A DNA stretch of 64,000 nucleotides from Diaporthe sp. PMI_573 (GCA_021399435.1 JAJTUP010000116.1:1-64000); one strand, 5' to 3'; shown: positions 11,574-22,466, counted from the first letter of the stretch. Translations and numbers: made by a program. The notes: generated by a model not told the origin, from the letters alone.

Positions 11574-12657
11574 TGACGACATTATAACATTGTATCATAG
11601 TGTAGCACGAGAATGAGTCTAATGGATTTGTGTAGCAAATAGGTGGTGAATTTGAATTCGAGCACATGGGGCCACATGTGCTTAGTCAGGAAACGGTGTA
11701 TAATAAAAGAATTGATTGGATACTTGTTACACGTCGACGACGTCACTTTGTAGATTGTGAATCAGTTGATGTTAGGTTGATTTCCGTAATTCCAAGGGCT
11801 TTGATGCTCCTCCAGAAGGCACGCTTCTTGTCCTCTTCTTTCTCGCCTCATACTGTACAATCAGTCCAAAATTGACGCTCCCGCAAAACCTGCAACTATG
11901 GCACCACAACCTGATCCTGCAAAGCGTATTCTAATTTAATCTTTCCTATCCACATGGTTACCCTTCAGGACGACTGTTGTAATCACTTAATCATCCTCAC
12001 GCAAAGTACTCAGTCTATCGTGGATACTACAAATAGACATGACTGCTATATTAGACAGAGCAACCCACACTTCTCTCTTTCCACCTAGGTACTGCAAGGC
12101 TCTATATTTCGATAGGCTTTCTCACGGTGGGTGTTTTTGCTTTTGGTTCTAATGTGAAGAAAAAGGTAATTCACCTGAATTGATACGTAATGACAAACGC
12201 CTTGGTCTATACGCAGCTCTGCAAGGGCCCTTAGAAAATAGAAACCAATGGCAGTGTACGGACATAAAGACGTATATTCGTTATTCTAAGGACTACATGC
12301 CTCTTGATCATTATAATCATCGCCTTCTTAACTCCCATCTACAACATCATCTGGGTCTAGCTCAAATTACTAACAGGAAGTAAGCTCTCTCCAACCAAGA
12401 CCTGTACGTGCCAGCTCGAGCTGGATGAGATCTCTGTTGGCCTTGAATACCGACAAGATATGGCTTGCAACTGCCCTCATATGTCAGCTGCTATCGCCGT
12501 CCAGGTTCACAAACAAGGCAATTCTAACAGACAAGAAAGGGCATCGTACCGTCCAGATGGTCCGATTTGGGAACCTCACTAGGGATGTCGATGGCGTCTA
12601 TTCAAAAATGGGGCTAGTTATATCACTAAGGAGCTTCTTCTCAACTTGCTAACATAG
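11574..12657 (+). other. Mostly empty; possible upstream exon of the 12.7-kb gene
   Basis: AT-rich with no convincing gene up to about 12400. Between 12425 and 12615 a frame (ending RDVDGVYSKMG) and an overlapping frame (GLEYRQDMACNCPHM) have coding-like composition and may be upstream exon material of the next gene. I could not place an acceptable splice junction, so it is not called. Confidence 0.35.
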
Positions 12658-13396
12658 GCTTCTTACTAGATACACACAGTACTGGACGACAAAAGATCCG
12701 ATTGCCCTACAAGAAGTTATGCCGGAGCTCATTGATTGTAAGACAATTATCAAATATGCCAACATTGATGATGGGTGCAAGTTAGACACTCCGGATTTCG
12801 AAGATGGTATTGAGCTGAATGGTCGTGATGAGTAGTAAGTCGTTACTATATATTGAAGATAGGCGTATTCTAATGTCACAATAGCGGCCACGAAACCTTT
12901 CACTTCCCACACAATGAAGGTGATAATTGGTGCAAGACGGACCGAAAGCCATATGATCTCATCGTGTGCGCAACCCTGCTGAGGGCGAAACATCTTGCCC
13001 CTAACGCTGTCAAAATCAGGTACGTTTGTGTATGTAGATAGACTTGTTTTGGGTAGGTACTGATGGTCACTTAGTTCCGATGGTGATTGGGACGACTGGA
13101 GCGAGGCAGTGGCAACGGTCAATAGCCTCTGGCCTGGTATAACAGTGAACTGTCCGTGGACGACGCGGCATGGCGACCTTGTCGTTTCTGATACCAACAA
13201 TCCGGAAAGCGACGATCAGTTCTCAGAACGCGTTTTGTCATATCCATTCCGTCACGCCCACACAGCTCTTTCTAGAGGCCTGCGAGCGCGAGCATCTTGT
13301 AGGGGACACCGGGACAGTCCTTCCGGAGGGCGCAGCCGCTGCGTCCGTGTTACAAGGGCTTGTGTGTGTGAAGGGCTTGTGGTATTTCAACGATAA
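12658..13396 (+). CDS. Unknown fungal protein, three visible exons, 5' end not found
   Basis: Seen: exon blocks 12658-12834, 12885-13019 and 13075-13396 join in frame through introns with GTAAGT and GTACGT donors and ATAG and TTAG acceptors (50 and 55 bp). The spliced protein reads LLTRYTQYWTTKDP..., GHETFHFPHNEGDNWCKTDRKPYD, then SSDGDWDDWSEAV. Known, from memory: uncharacterised ascomycete proteins share an F-x-F...FCKTxRKPYD block followed by SDGDW. No enzymatic motif is evident. The C-terminal 60 codons turn Arg-rich. A +1 frame ending at 13403 (GLVCVKGLWYFNDNL) looks equally protein-like, so a late frameshift or missed intron is possible. The start codon was not identified. Confidence 0.5.
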
Positions 13397-13403
13397 TCTC
13401 TAA

Positions 13404-14270
13404 GGGGTTCTAGAGTCTCTGAGGTTCTGGGATCTCCCCTGAATGCAAGTTGAGTAGCGTGCGCCATATATAGACCAAGATATCTTGATGCCTGAGGCTC
13501 CCTTTCCTTGCTGAGCCGTAGGGGACCCTCTTGCTGCCTAAACAATCCACAGTGGGTTTCTCCGTGTGACAGTCCGCGCGCCCCGCTCCCCCCATCCCCG
13601 GCGCCGCCGCCGAATGATCTGTTTTCGCTGCTCTTATCGCCAAGTCTGCTAAGGCGTTCAAAGAACGCCATTTAATTGGGATTTCTCACAGGATATTGAT
13701 TGATTGGTGGAGTCGCCCGAGTTGTCCGAGTTGCCTGCTGTCTCGCGATGTCCTGTAGATTTTGGGATCTCAAGTGAATAAGGGCAGAGAGGGTCATTTA
13801 TACCTTCCGATGCGCATTTTTAAACTCGATACCCAAGTGCTGCGGCGGATGGGTGTCGGGAGGGTGCATTGAGTGGTGGCCGACTTGCGCCCTGCGAGGC
13901 CCGATGGTCCGCCTGGCCAGCCGGTTGCCTTACGCCTGCAGGCTCATCATTCTTAAAAACTGTTATTATCACCATTCTTGGCCTGGCCACCACCATAGCA
14001 GTCTTATAGCGACTGTAAGAGTTCGGGTTTGTGAAACATTAATGAGGATGGAGATTGCATCACTATCGAGAATAAGGAAGATATCCTAAATGCGTTTTTG
14101 GACCGGCGCGATGGGTGTAGGTTGTGTTCGGAAACAATTAAATCCAAATTTGAAATTAAAGATATCGCAAAACAGCATATTTAAATGAGGACTGTTAGAA
14201 CAGATTGCTATCTTACCTATATAAGCATGCCATGGGGCTCAATTTCCTACTCATCTCGGTCTGTAAAACA
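13404..14270. other. No gene recognised
   Basis: Chance ORFs only. A short GC-rich patch at about 13565-13615 and another at about 13845-13935 stand out against AT-rich flanks but show no motif. Confidence 0.5.
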
Positions 14271-14277
14271 TTTGAAC

Positions 14278-14559
14278 ATGATCCAGTTTAATATAGTTTC
14301 AAGGAAGAAAGCAACATACCATAAAACGAAGAACAGTAATTTGTCAACCACAATTGTCTTGGTCCTTATCGGGTCAATTTTTGTAATTGCAATCATAAGC
14401 GGTATAATAAAACAAATACGCCTGTACAGAATGAGAAAAATGGCCGAACGCAGCCGCCATGCCCAAGGTTCCATCACAGGACCAAACATCCTGAACAAAG
14501 CCTTGCCAGCGACACCAGAGCCTACATATGATAGGAATCAAAAGCGACGAATTAGCTAG
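14278..14559 (+). CDS. Small single-pass membrane protein, copy A
   Basis: Seen: 93 residues from MIQFNIVSRK. There is a short polar N-terminus (YHKTKNSNLST), one hydrophobic segment (TIVLVLIGSIFVIAIISGII, residues about 22-42), a basic KQIRLYRMRKM stop-transfer, and a Pro-containing tail with NILNKALPATPEPTY. An in-frame upstream ATG at 14185 exists. I chose 14278 because copy B at 15877-16155 aligns from exactly this Met with no gap through residue 40. The tail is predicted cytosolic by the positive-inside rule. No family was recognised. Conservation between two otherwise divergent copies in AT-rich DNA argues that the frame is real. Confidence 0.6.
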   Translation: MIQFNIVSRKKATYHKTKNSNLSTTIVLVLIGSIFVIAIISGIIKQIRLYRMRKMAERSRHAQGSITGPNILNKALPATPEPTYDRNQKRRIS

Positions 14560-15038
14560 TGGAATGAAGCTGACTTAGGAACGGTAGAAGTGGGAAAATA
14601 AACGCTTGGGAAGCATGCGAAAGTCAGGCAGGGCGATCAAGCCTTGGGCTCGGGTCGCACGCGTGCTGTGCTGTGGTTCCCCACACACACACACCTCTAC
14701 CGGTACTCAAGCCATGCGTCTATGGACATCGTTTTATCTTACGGATTTTGAAGGGCCCTACGCTCCTTGCGATCTTTGGATCTCAGACGATCCCATGATA
14801 AAGTAGCGAAATGTCCTTTAAGCACATTGTGTGGGTTGTCTGCCATGCAGTTCTCCGACTTTGTTAACTCCAGTTGCTTGGAAGATGGTTGGGTAGTAAC
14901 TCCTCTACCCGCTCGAGACGATCCAGTTATAGTGTCGCGGCTAATGTTCGAATAGAGCAAGTTGACTGGTTTTCTGACTATAGAAATGAAAACGGAGATT
15001 CGCACAACCATTAATGGAGGGTACATAACTTTTCATAA

Positions 15039-15335
15039 CTAAGCAGGCTGCAACCAATCAGAGTTGGTATAATGAGGGCATAGACGCTTTCTTCCTTTCA
15101 TCTTGCTCTTCATCTCCTCCAGCAGAATACCAGCGCCTACGTTGTGCCTAATCCTGCTTAAACCAGACATTTTGACGTGCCGCCTCAAGTGACTACGGAA
15201 ATTGTCCAGTCTACCGAAAATTTTGGGAGTCTCGCAAAATTGACAACGCCATATTTCCGGATTTTGGGAATGAGCCCTAGAGTTGCGCATCAACTTCTGT
15301 ATGTCCGCCCCACCTCTGGATATGAACGGGATCAA
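15039..15335 (-). CDS. C2H2-type zinc-finger ORF, about 98 aa, possibly truncated
   Basis: Seen: residues 29-54 read WRCQFCETPKIFGRLDNFRSHLRRHV, giving C-x2-C and H-x3-H spacing of a classical C2H2 finger. A basic stretch (KSKMKGRKR) follows. Known: fungal regulators often carry a C-terminal finger of this form in which the first line reads W-x-C. Only one finger is visible and the upstream region (15336-15600) holds no clear partner exon. It may be a gene end or relic. It sits between the two inverted copies of the small membrane protein. Confidence 0.5.
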   Translation of the reverse strand: MIPFISRGGADIQKLMRNSRAHSQNPEIWRCQFCETPKIFGRLDNFRSHLRRHVKMSGLSRIRHNVGAGILLEEMKSKMKGRKRLCPHYTNSDWLQPA

Positions 15336-15876
15336 CTCATTGTAATGCCTCTTTAACTGTGCTACTGCACATTTTTACCATGAAGGAGTAAATCAGGTTG
15401 AAAGAGTGCTTGCTAGGCAAATGTTCGGTTGATTAGCTATAAATGTATTTCCGAAATCTGATGTGCCTATTTCCAATCCACCAAAGCTAAAGCCCATGGC
15501 TATAGGATTTCTCATACAAGGAGACTTTAGAGAGAATATTTCCAACCCCTGCTGGTTTATATAGACGTCCAACTTGGCTCTATCGAGGAGGAAATTAAGG
15601 ATGTATATATTCTTGCGGGTTGTTGTTATTTTTAGCTAGTTAATTTTGAACCCACCCCTAAAACGTAGGAAGGACTGTCTTTCACATTACGGGCCAGACA
15701 TCAAGAAAGGTTCTTGAAAGTAGAAACAGATTAGTTACTGTATATATAATTTTATAGTTGCACAATATACATTCAATAACTCAGAGACTTTAGCAAATCC
15801 ACGTTCACCCTTTAGCAGGTAATGACCACTAGGGGTATCCGGGTATACAAAGAAACAACAACGATGCATTACCCCC

Positions 15877-16155
15877 TTATCCACGCGGATTTAAATTTCC
15901 ACTATAGGACGGCTCAGCGGTCGCTGGTAACGTTTTGTTCAAAATATTATGGCCCAGGGCTGGGACCTGGGACTTGCCGTTATGTTGGCTATTCTTGTTC
16001 AGTCTATAGAAGTATATTTGTTTTATTATACCCGTGGCAATTGCAATTAAAAAGATTGACCCGATAATGATCAAGACTATCGTGGTTGATAAGTTGCTGT
16101 TCTTGGTCTTGTGGTATGTTGTCGATTTCCTTGAAACAAAAGTGGAAAGACCCAT
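15877..16155 (-). CDS. Small single-pass membrane protein, copy B (inverted paralogue of 14278-14559)
   Basis: Seen: 92 residues from MGLSTFVSRK. It shares TYHKTKNSNLSTTIVL, the hydrophobic segment ending ATGIIKQI, a basic YRLNKN turn and the tail motif NILNKTLPATAEPSY with copy A; well over half of the residues match by eye. The tail between them (SQHNGKSQVPALGH) diverges. The two genes point towards each other across about 1.3 kb that includes the C2H2 ORF. No signal-peptide cleavage site is obvious, so it is probably a type III or tail-exposed membrane protein. Family unknown. Confidence 0.6.
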   Translation of the reverse strand: MGLSTFVSRKSTTYHKTKNSNLSTTIVLIIIGSIFLIAIATGIIKQIYFYRLNKNSQHNGKSQVPALGHNILNKTLPATAEPSYSGNLNPRG

Positions 16156-16960
16156 GCTTTGAAAGTGTCATGGAAGGATATATACGTGTTTGTATGTATG
16201 TGTTAAGCTGATGGTGACTTGGGTCTATATAGTAGCTATGAATCCGGTGCACAGGGCACCCAGAAAGACCAAGAGCTCGCAGTACCCGATGTTTCTGCCA
16301 GCCAACAGCATACACACAAAATTAAACACGTCCAGTAAGAGTCTCCTGCCTCTGGGAATACATCTTTATTTACTCATGCTATTACATTCCTGTGTACTAG
16401 TACCACAGAAGTACTTCATTCGATTGTGGAAGAACAATGTGGTCTCGTTTTCAATCCGTATGCATACTCTTTTTATAGAGCTATAGGCCGTCCCCTCGCA
16501 CAATGGCAAATGCTCAAAGACAAAGCGATAGAGAAAATAAATGTCGATAACAGCAGGTTTAAAATACGAACAATTATGTTTGCAATCACCATAAGAACTG
16601 TAAAAGAGGTCTCTCTAGATTTATGCTTGCCACCTTGTTTGTTGGGCTTAATTTAAAGATCAAATGCACCGCCAATCGGCAATAACCATTGACCGGACAT
16701 CGAATGATGTCTGCAAACGCGGCATGTTCATATGCGCACTTAAGTCGGGGTGAAGTCGAAACTGGAAGCTAGGGAACATTCGGCTCGGGACCGGTCCGAC
16801 CGCGGGACTGGGATGTACACGACTTACTTGGCAGGTCCCCAGAGCTCTCGCATGTCAGCTTCTCTTTATGCGATTCTCACGGCCTTCAGCTTCTAATTAA
16901 AGACATCATCCTTCTTCCATTCTTTGGAGACCTCCATAGTAGCGCCAATACCCTTATCAT
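16156..16960. other. No gene recognised
   Basis: AT-rich DNA with short chance ORFs. It includes a 76-codon plus-strand frame (MEEQCGLVFNPYAYSF...) with no family match. Confidence 0.5.
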
Positions 16961-16979
16961 GTTTTTCTCACGACCGAAG

Positions 16980-17814
16980 TTGCAATTGCAAAGATTGAGA
17001 ACCTGCCAGCGCAAAAGATGGAACGGACTAACTCGCGCGTTGATCAGAAGGTAAATCCCCCGCTAAATTTCAGCGAAATCGCTATGTTAACTTGCTCGTT
17101 TCGAACAGCGTAATAACGCGCTGGGGCTCCCAGTACAATTCTTTGTATTCCCTCCTTCGTTCTCGAGACCCTGTCAGGGACTGTTCTATTCGAAGAGACG
17201 TGCGAGATGAGCTCCGATCCCGAGATTGTCCTGTTCTCCTGCCCGAAGCAGTTCGGATCATTAAGGACAACAGCTTCTGGCTAAAGCTCGAGGCTGCGAT
17301 TGCCGTGCTTAAGCCTGTGGACAAGTTTCAACATGCTTCCGAGGCTGACGAGGCCGGAATCGCATATGTTGTGAATCGCTGGCTCCAAATCAAAAGCAAA
17401 TGGGCTGAGATAAAAGAGGCAGATCAGTATCCTGATATTCCGTGGGACGAGATTGAAGCTATATTCACAGCACGGCTTGATAAGCAAACGTATGGCATAC
17501 ACTGGATCGCCGATGCCCTACGGCCTGATACCACTGGGCCGAATTCGAAATTACCGCCTACCATCTTTGCGCGCGTGCAAGAATATCTGCGGAAACAGTT
17601 CGGCAACGATAGCGAGTACCACCGTGCCCTTTCCGAATTCACACATTTCCGAATGCGCACAGGCGGCCCAGACGGCTTATTTAATAAGCATAGTGCTGTT
17701 TACGACGATGGCTTCAAGCCGGCAATGGCATGGCAGTGCCTCCTCAACCAGGGCTCGATTCTGGCTAGAGTGGCAGTCAAGGTAATGAGCAGAGACCCAA
17801 ACAACTCAACGTAA
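16980..17814 (+). pseudogene. hAT-superfamily transposase fragment (TRWGSQYN type)
   Basis: Seen: an exon ends at 17050 (VDQK). An intron follows (GTAAAT donor at 17051, AACAG acceptor at 17107-17108), then 235 codons from RVITRWGSQYNSLYSLL. Known: a TRW-x-S/G-x2 block at this point, followed by helical sequence (FWLKLEAAIAVLKPVDKF), characterises the C-terminal half of one class of fungal hAT-like transposases. The BED finger, first catalytic block and dimerisation tail are missing; the frame ends at 17814, where a region of GTTGA repeats begins. This is a different subfamily from the other hATs here. Confidence 0.55.
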
Positions 17815-17945
17815 TCAACGAGTTGATCAACGAGTTGATCAACGGCCAACTCAACCAACTCAATGGAGGACTTTATTAGTAAGCTGCCCAACTCAATATT
17901 ACCTTGAAATTGGTGGATCTCGTTGATTTCGTTGATATAAAGTGG
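17805..17945. repeat. GTTGA/TCAAC-rich subterminal repeats of a hAT relic
   Basis: Repeated TCAACGAGTTGATCAACG-type units in both orientations (17809-17865, with further scattered copies to about 17935). They resemble the subterminal transposase-binding repeats of hAT ends. They lie between the two hAT fragments and probably mark the 3' end of the minus-strand copy at 18161-18960. Confidence 0.5.
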
Positions 17946-18160
17946 GTCTACTAGCCACTGTTAGTGACTGTAACTGCGGACTGGTATAAATCCTAACAGC
18001 GACCCCGTAACTAAGGCTATGTGTGGCTTGTACGTAAGGCAGATCACCTAATTTCCCTGGCCGCCACCTCCTTTTACCCTCAATTCTGCTTGTAACTTCC
18101 ACATCGATTTCAACAGCTACACCGATTGCATTGCGTAACTAGCTCAGGATGAGTATTTTA

Positions 18161-18960
18161 TCAGATTCTGACGCCATCACTGCTCTCATCCTCCCACTCC
18201 TGCTTGAATTTGAGGATGGTGAGCTCGAGGTGTCTTCGAAGTTTGAGCGCTCGACGGATCACGTAGAGCTGCGAGAGCCAGCGCGTGTCGTTGTCTCGAA
18301 TGACTTGGAGTGGTTTTCTAGCTCGTAACTTGGCCCTTGATGCCTTTTTAATATCATCGGCTTGGATGTCTCGGAGTAGATAGGATAAGCGTTGCGCACG
18401 ATAAATGTGATGCACAATATTATGCAGCTTGCCTAAAACATCTTAGCGAAGGAACCCAAGATTCAGGGTAGTTGACACACCAACAGGCCCTTTCTTCAAC
18501 CACCTTTCCCATTCGACATCAGATACGACACTGGCACCACTGAATGGGTCGTCCAGCTCGAGAGCATCCGCACACTTGCCGAAAAGAACGCGTCGGCGCT
18601 TACCCTCAAACCCAATGAGTTCACCAAGCGAGTTCATTGCTGTATCGTTATTGGGAGCATTGTCGAGGGTTGCGTACCCTACTTTGTCTCCAATGCCAAA
18701 TAGATCGATGATTGTGAATACCTCGGCCGCAATGTTCTCGCCGGTATGCCGTTTCGATATCTCGGGTAGACCGAGGACAATTTTCAAGGGACGATTCTGC
18801 TCGTCTCTGAAGAAGCATGCCATCCCACACAGGCTCTTTCGATTTCGAGCAGTCCAGCCATCAAAAGAGATGTGCACCAAACCAGGGCAGCGACGCAGAC
18901 ACTGGATAGGCAAAAGGCTGTCGCAGAAGTCAGGCACGATTTACGTCGTTGGGCTAAGTA
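18161..18960 (-). pseudogene. hAT transposase relic (central part only)
   Basis: Seen: from about 18937 downward the frame reads GLVHISFDGWTARNRKSL (first catalytic Asp present), KVGYATLDNAPNNDTAM (second Asp), KKGPVG, then after a break HHIYRAQRLSYLLRDIQ and IRDNDTRWLSQLYVIRRAL, ending in SSDGVRI. The cysteine-histidine block between the LDNA and KKGPVG motifs is compressed by a deletion. The BED finger and C-terminal dimerisation domain are absent. It is closest by eye to the element at 38.25 kb. Inactive. Confidence 0.85.
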
Positions 18961-19143
18961 ATTGCAAATGTTGAGCCCACCTCTCTTCACATTGTACATT
19001 AAGAACCGAGACTTCCACTACAATGCTTCGTGCACTTGTCACGTAGAGAGGAGCACACAAGAGACATGTTGCCAAGTAAAAAAGCTAACTAGCGAGTTAA
19101 TTCAATTGAGTCTATAATTTAAAAACGTAGCCCCAGTCCTCGA

Positions 19144-19542
19144 CTACGCCTCCAATGTCTGGCGGCACGCATTTAAGGACAAGCTCGTACGGCCGATCAA
19201 CAGAGTACCTGAGCTTGGAGATAGATCGCCTAGTGAAGCATCGCTGACTCTGTGGCTCTTTGCTGACGAGGACTCCGGCTTTGTGGGCTTGATTGGGATC
19301 CCTTTCAGCTGGACCATTGAGCGGGACGCCGACGGCTTGTTCGAGCGAGAAGTTGGCCCTGGAACGGCATTGCTATGCAGAGCTGATGGATCATGTAGTT
19401 CATAACGGCTATCTGAGAACTTAGACTGTGCTAAAGCGTTGGCCCCTATATGTTGTGCGGGTGTATGGCTGGGTGCCATGTCATCATCACCGTCACCTGT
19501 AAGGTCGATGAGATCCATCAGAGCCGATTCAGCCAGATTCAA
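19144..19542 (-). CDS. Hypothetical Ser/Pro-rich ORF with LIDLTGDGDDD start
   Basis: Seen: 132 codons. The acidic N-terminal LIDLTGDGDDD looks like a SUMO-interacting motif (hydrophobic core followed by acidic residues). The rest is Ser/Pro/Lys-rich and disordered. No domain is recognised. Between the hAT relic and a truncated gene tail, it may be one end of a broken nuclear-protein gene. The frame stops near the element boundary. Confidence 0.35.
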   Translation of the reverse strand: MNLAESALMDLIDLTGDGDDDMAPSHTPAQHIGANALAQSKFSDSRYELHDPSALHSNAVPGPTSRSNKPSASRSMVQLKGIPIKPTKPESSSAKSHRVSDASLGDLSPSSGTLLIGRTSLSLNACRQTLEA

Positions 19543-19685
19543 TCAGCACTTGAGAAGCTCTCGGAAGTAACCGTGGCCTTCTAAAAGCAGGCGCTTTGGA
19601 TGGCTTGCTGAGGGTTAAATAGCCCGTCATGGGCCTCATGTGCAGTCTCCATCAGCCGCTTTTCCCTCCGCGTCCTTCACATCTC

Positions 19686-20430
19686 TCAGCCTTCGATCTT
19701 TTCTCCGCCGCGCCGCGCGCGCTTCGAAGTCCTCCCAGGCGCAGTGTTGTTTGCGTCCTTGCCCTTCTTGCGTTTTGGTCGCGAGGGTGGCTGGGCCTTG
19801 TCAGGAGCCTGGGCAGTGCTCTTGCCGATCCTGACCAGGTCGAGCCCCATGAGCGTGTCGTACTTGTCGCCGAGTGCTTGTTTCAGGGCGTCCTTTGGCA
19901 GCTCTTGGAGCTTCTTTTGTGCCGCTTCGCCATCCAACACCCAGTTGCGGCGGCGTTTTTCCCACCCTTTCAACGTCTTCGTATAGCGGACTTCACCCTC
20001 GCGATCCCCGTTCCCAGTCTCGAGATAGTCGAAGTGCCATTTTATGTGATTTTGGTCGTCAGCGTTCAGGGCTATCGTTATTTCCTTCGCTTCGGGGTCC
20101 TTTAGGAAGGGGTTCAGCTCTGAACACGCCTTACACCCAGAATAGCACTTGTACACTTCCGCCGGCCGAGCCCAGTCTTCTGGCTTTGACGGCTCTTCGC
20201 CCACGGTCTTGGTAATGTAGGCTCCCACGAGCGACTGGAAGCAGGTCTGCACCTCCAGGGAACCTGTATCCACCGATGGAAGCAGTTCTTTCATTAGCGG
20301 CAATAGAACTCCCAGCACTGTATTCTTCTCGGCATTGGGAGCCTGGGTTGAAAGCTGCCGCAACAGATTGGAAGCTAAGTCCTTGTCGTGCGCCAATGTT
20401 TGGTTGTAGAAATCTCGAATGAGTACGTCG
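19686..20430 (-). pseudogene. 5'-truncated C-terminal part of a fungal Cys-motif protein (2OG-oxygenase-associated tail type)
   Basis: Seen: an open frame enters from the 104-bp repeat array near 20430 (VLIRDFYNQTLAHDKD) and ends at 19686. It contains EDWARPAEVYKCYSGCKAC (a C-x3-C-x2-C group), NPFLKDPEAKE, then a Trp- and Lys-rich helical part and a bipartite nuclear signal (RPKRKKGKD...SKRARRGG). Known, from memory: many large fungal proteins with an N-terminal Fe(II)/2-oxoglutarate dioxygenase domain end in a module with W-x-RP, a C-x2-C pair and a histidine-containing block. The presumed catalytic part is missing because the tandem repeat has replaced it. An internal Met (20396) could begin a 236-aa product. 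Confidence 0.5.
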
Positions 20431-20436
20431 GTGTAT

Positions 20437-20790
20437 ACCGGTGTGACGATGCTCCAAGTAGATGATGGGATGAATAATCAAGCCCGAAGTTAAGTACCAC
20501 GAAAGTAAGAGGGTGGAGGAATATGATCCTCTATTGGTATACCGGTGTGATGATGCTCCGCGTAGATGATGGGATGAATAATCAAGCCCGAAGTTAAGTA
20601 CCACGAAAGTAAGAGGGTGGAGGAATATGATCCTCTATTGGTATACCGGTGTGATGATGCTCCGCGTAGATGATGGGATGAATAATCAAGCCCGAAGTTA
20701 AGTACCACGAAAGTAAGAGGGTGGAGGAATATGATCCTCTATTGGTATACCGGTGTGATGATGCTCCGCGTAGATGATGGGATGAATAAT
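20437..20790. repeat. Minisatellite, 104-bp unit, about 3.4 copies
   Basis: The motif ACCGGTGTGA recurs at 20437, 20541, 20645 and 20749, an exact 104-bp period. Units 2 and 3 are nearly identical; unit 1 differs at several positions; the last copy breaks off near 20792. The array truncates the gene tail on its left. Confidence 0.95.
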
Positions 20791-20958
20791 CAAGTCTGAT
20801 ATTGGGATGAAATTGGAAGAGTAAAGAAGACCATGGTGGGATAGACCTATCATTTATTGGTAAGTGGGTCAAGACAATGACGATAGACCATATTATCATA
20901 TAATTTGATGGGTATAATAGAGATAAAGATGACGTGGGAGTATCGGGATAGAATCGGA

Positions 20959-21291
20959 TCAAGAGCAGTGCTCGACTTCCTCGGCCGAAATGAATGGGGA
21001 TTCTACCTCCTGTCCTTCTAGCATGTAGTCGCCTACCTCACCCTTATCTTTCGCTGATCGAGAGGGCTGTCGCCGCAGGCCACCCCATTTAGAATGTCGT
21101 ATTTGGAGTCTTGACTGTTTACAAAGTTCTTCCACATACCACTGCTCTGCTCTCCGTGTGAAGTTCCAAAGACAGTGAACCTGACCTCGGCGCAGAGCTG
21201 GTGAGGGAACAGATTTTGCAGTGTTCAGATGGGAATGGTAGAAGCTGTCGACGTCTTTCTTTGTAACAACATCTGTAGTATGTAGACTCAT
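20959..21291 (-). CDS. Hypothetical ORF, 110 aa, doubtful
   Basis: Seen: a frame of 110 codons (MSLHTTDVVTKKDVD...) with balanced composition and a Trp-containing centre, no motif and no neighbours of known function. It could be a gene fragment. Low support. Confidence 0.2.
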   Translation of the reverse strand: MSLHTTDVVTKKDVDSFYHSHLNTAKSVPSPALRRGQVHCLWNFTRRAEQWYVEELCKQSRLQIRHSKWGGLRRQPSRSAKDKGEVGDYMLEGQEVESPFISAEEVEHCS

Positions 21292-21790
21292 CCTGTAACT
21301 AGGCTCTGAGTCAATGCTTCATAACGAATTTGAATGCAGTGATTCATAAAAACAAAGTTGGACTGAGAATTATACTGTAAAAATCTCTTTAGGAATTATG
21401 AATTGGGCGATAAAAGTACGATAAATTTAAAATACCGGTATTTTCCTCATTTAGTAAACTTGACGACGCACAGTACTGTAGAGTGTCCTGTATTTTAAAG
21501 TTCCTAGGAGAGATCCTGACGTCCCACCAGAAGTACTTAATATGCATCTGTCTGATATGGAAAGGAACAGTGCGTACAAGTCTGATCCAGGCTACTGTTG
21601 GTTGTGCTTTGTAATTAAGTGATGGTTTCGAGCACTGCGGATACATAAATCAGAATGATTGATTTCAGAGATTCATAAACTATGCCGTGGTTATCAATCA
21701 CTACGTTTATTCATTTATAAAACTCTCTAGTCCAATTATGTCATTTTCATCTAATTCGGAAAGTTATGCCTACTGGAGCGACGTTGATTG
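21292..21790. other. AT-rich gap, no gene recognised
   Basis: Strongly AT-rich with multiple stops in all frames. Confidence 0.5.
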
Positions 21791-22424
21791 GGTGTGACTG
21801 TTTGTTCTTGGGTTCAAAGCAGCCCACAATAAGATCTTTACGGAGGAAAACATGAAATCTGGGTTCAGAGGAGCTGGGATTTCTCCATGGGACCCAGACT
21901 CCGTTATCTCTAAGCTGGATGTCCGCCTACAAACTCCAGTACAGTCCCTTCCCGTGTCGCCATCCAAATGGGAATCACAAACACCCTCCAATGCCCACCA
22001 GACTGTCCAGCAATCAAGTTTTATTAAGGGCAAGATCTCCAACCATCAGGGCAGCTCCCCTACACCGATTATGGAGGCTGTCGACAGGATGGCAAAGGGA
22101 GCACAAGCAATGGCACACTCAATTACACTTATGAGCCAGCAGATCCGGACACTTCAAGAGGCTAACATAGCACTCGCCAAACGCCGGAGGGCTAAAAGAA
22201 GTCGGGTCCAGCTTGGAGGAGCACTTAGTATTGAGGACTCTCAGGCGATAATCGAAGAAAAACAAAAGGGGAAGCGGCCAGCTGGTGAAATGGCTGAGGG
22301 TGCCGAGGAGGCGGTCCGCGGCGGACCGAGCAAACGACGATGTGGCAACTGCGGCAATACTGGGCATTATATAACAACTTGTAAGAAAGATGTAGAAAAG
22401 TCTAGTCATTCAGATTCCGAGTAA
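21790..22424 (+). pseudogene. Fot1/pogo transposase C-terminal fragment with CCHC knuckle
   Basis: Seen: the frame enters with FKAAHNKIFTEENMKSGFRG and ends in a zinc knuckle, C-x2-C-x4-H-x4-C (RRCGNCGNTGHYITTC), followed by an acidic tail. It parallels the C-terminus of the Fot1-like element at 58571-59272 (GFRGAG, SSPTPI, AVDRxAKG, KGKRPAGEM, RRCGNCG), so it is the same class. The catalytic DDD domain is missing upstream. Immediately downstream (about 22441-22465) lies a GC-rich palindrome, GCGGTCCGCAGCGGACCGC, a candidate element terminus. Confidence 0.85.
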
Positions 22425-22445
22425 ATAATCGCTCTTTTTTAAGCG

Positions 22446-22466
22446 GTCCGCAGCGGACCGCCCAAA
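22446..22466. repeat. Perfect GC palindrome after the pogo fragment
   Basis: GCGGTCCGC-A-GCGGACCGC forms a hairpin with a one-base spacer. A similar word (CGGTCCGC...GCGGACCG) is embedded in the coding part of this fragment (about 22313-22327) and of the element at about 58670-58685. Confidence 0.6.

Noticed and set aside
20437..20790. Tandem array considered as CRISPR
   Set aside because: Units are contiguous 104-bp copies without spacers, and the genome is fungal.
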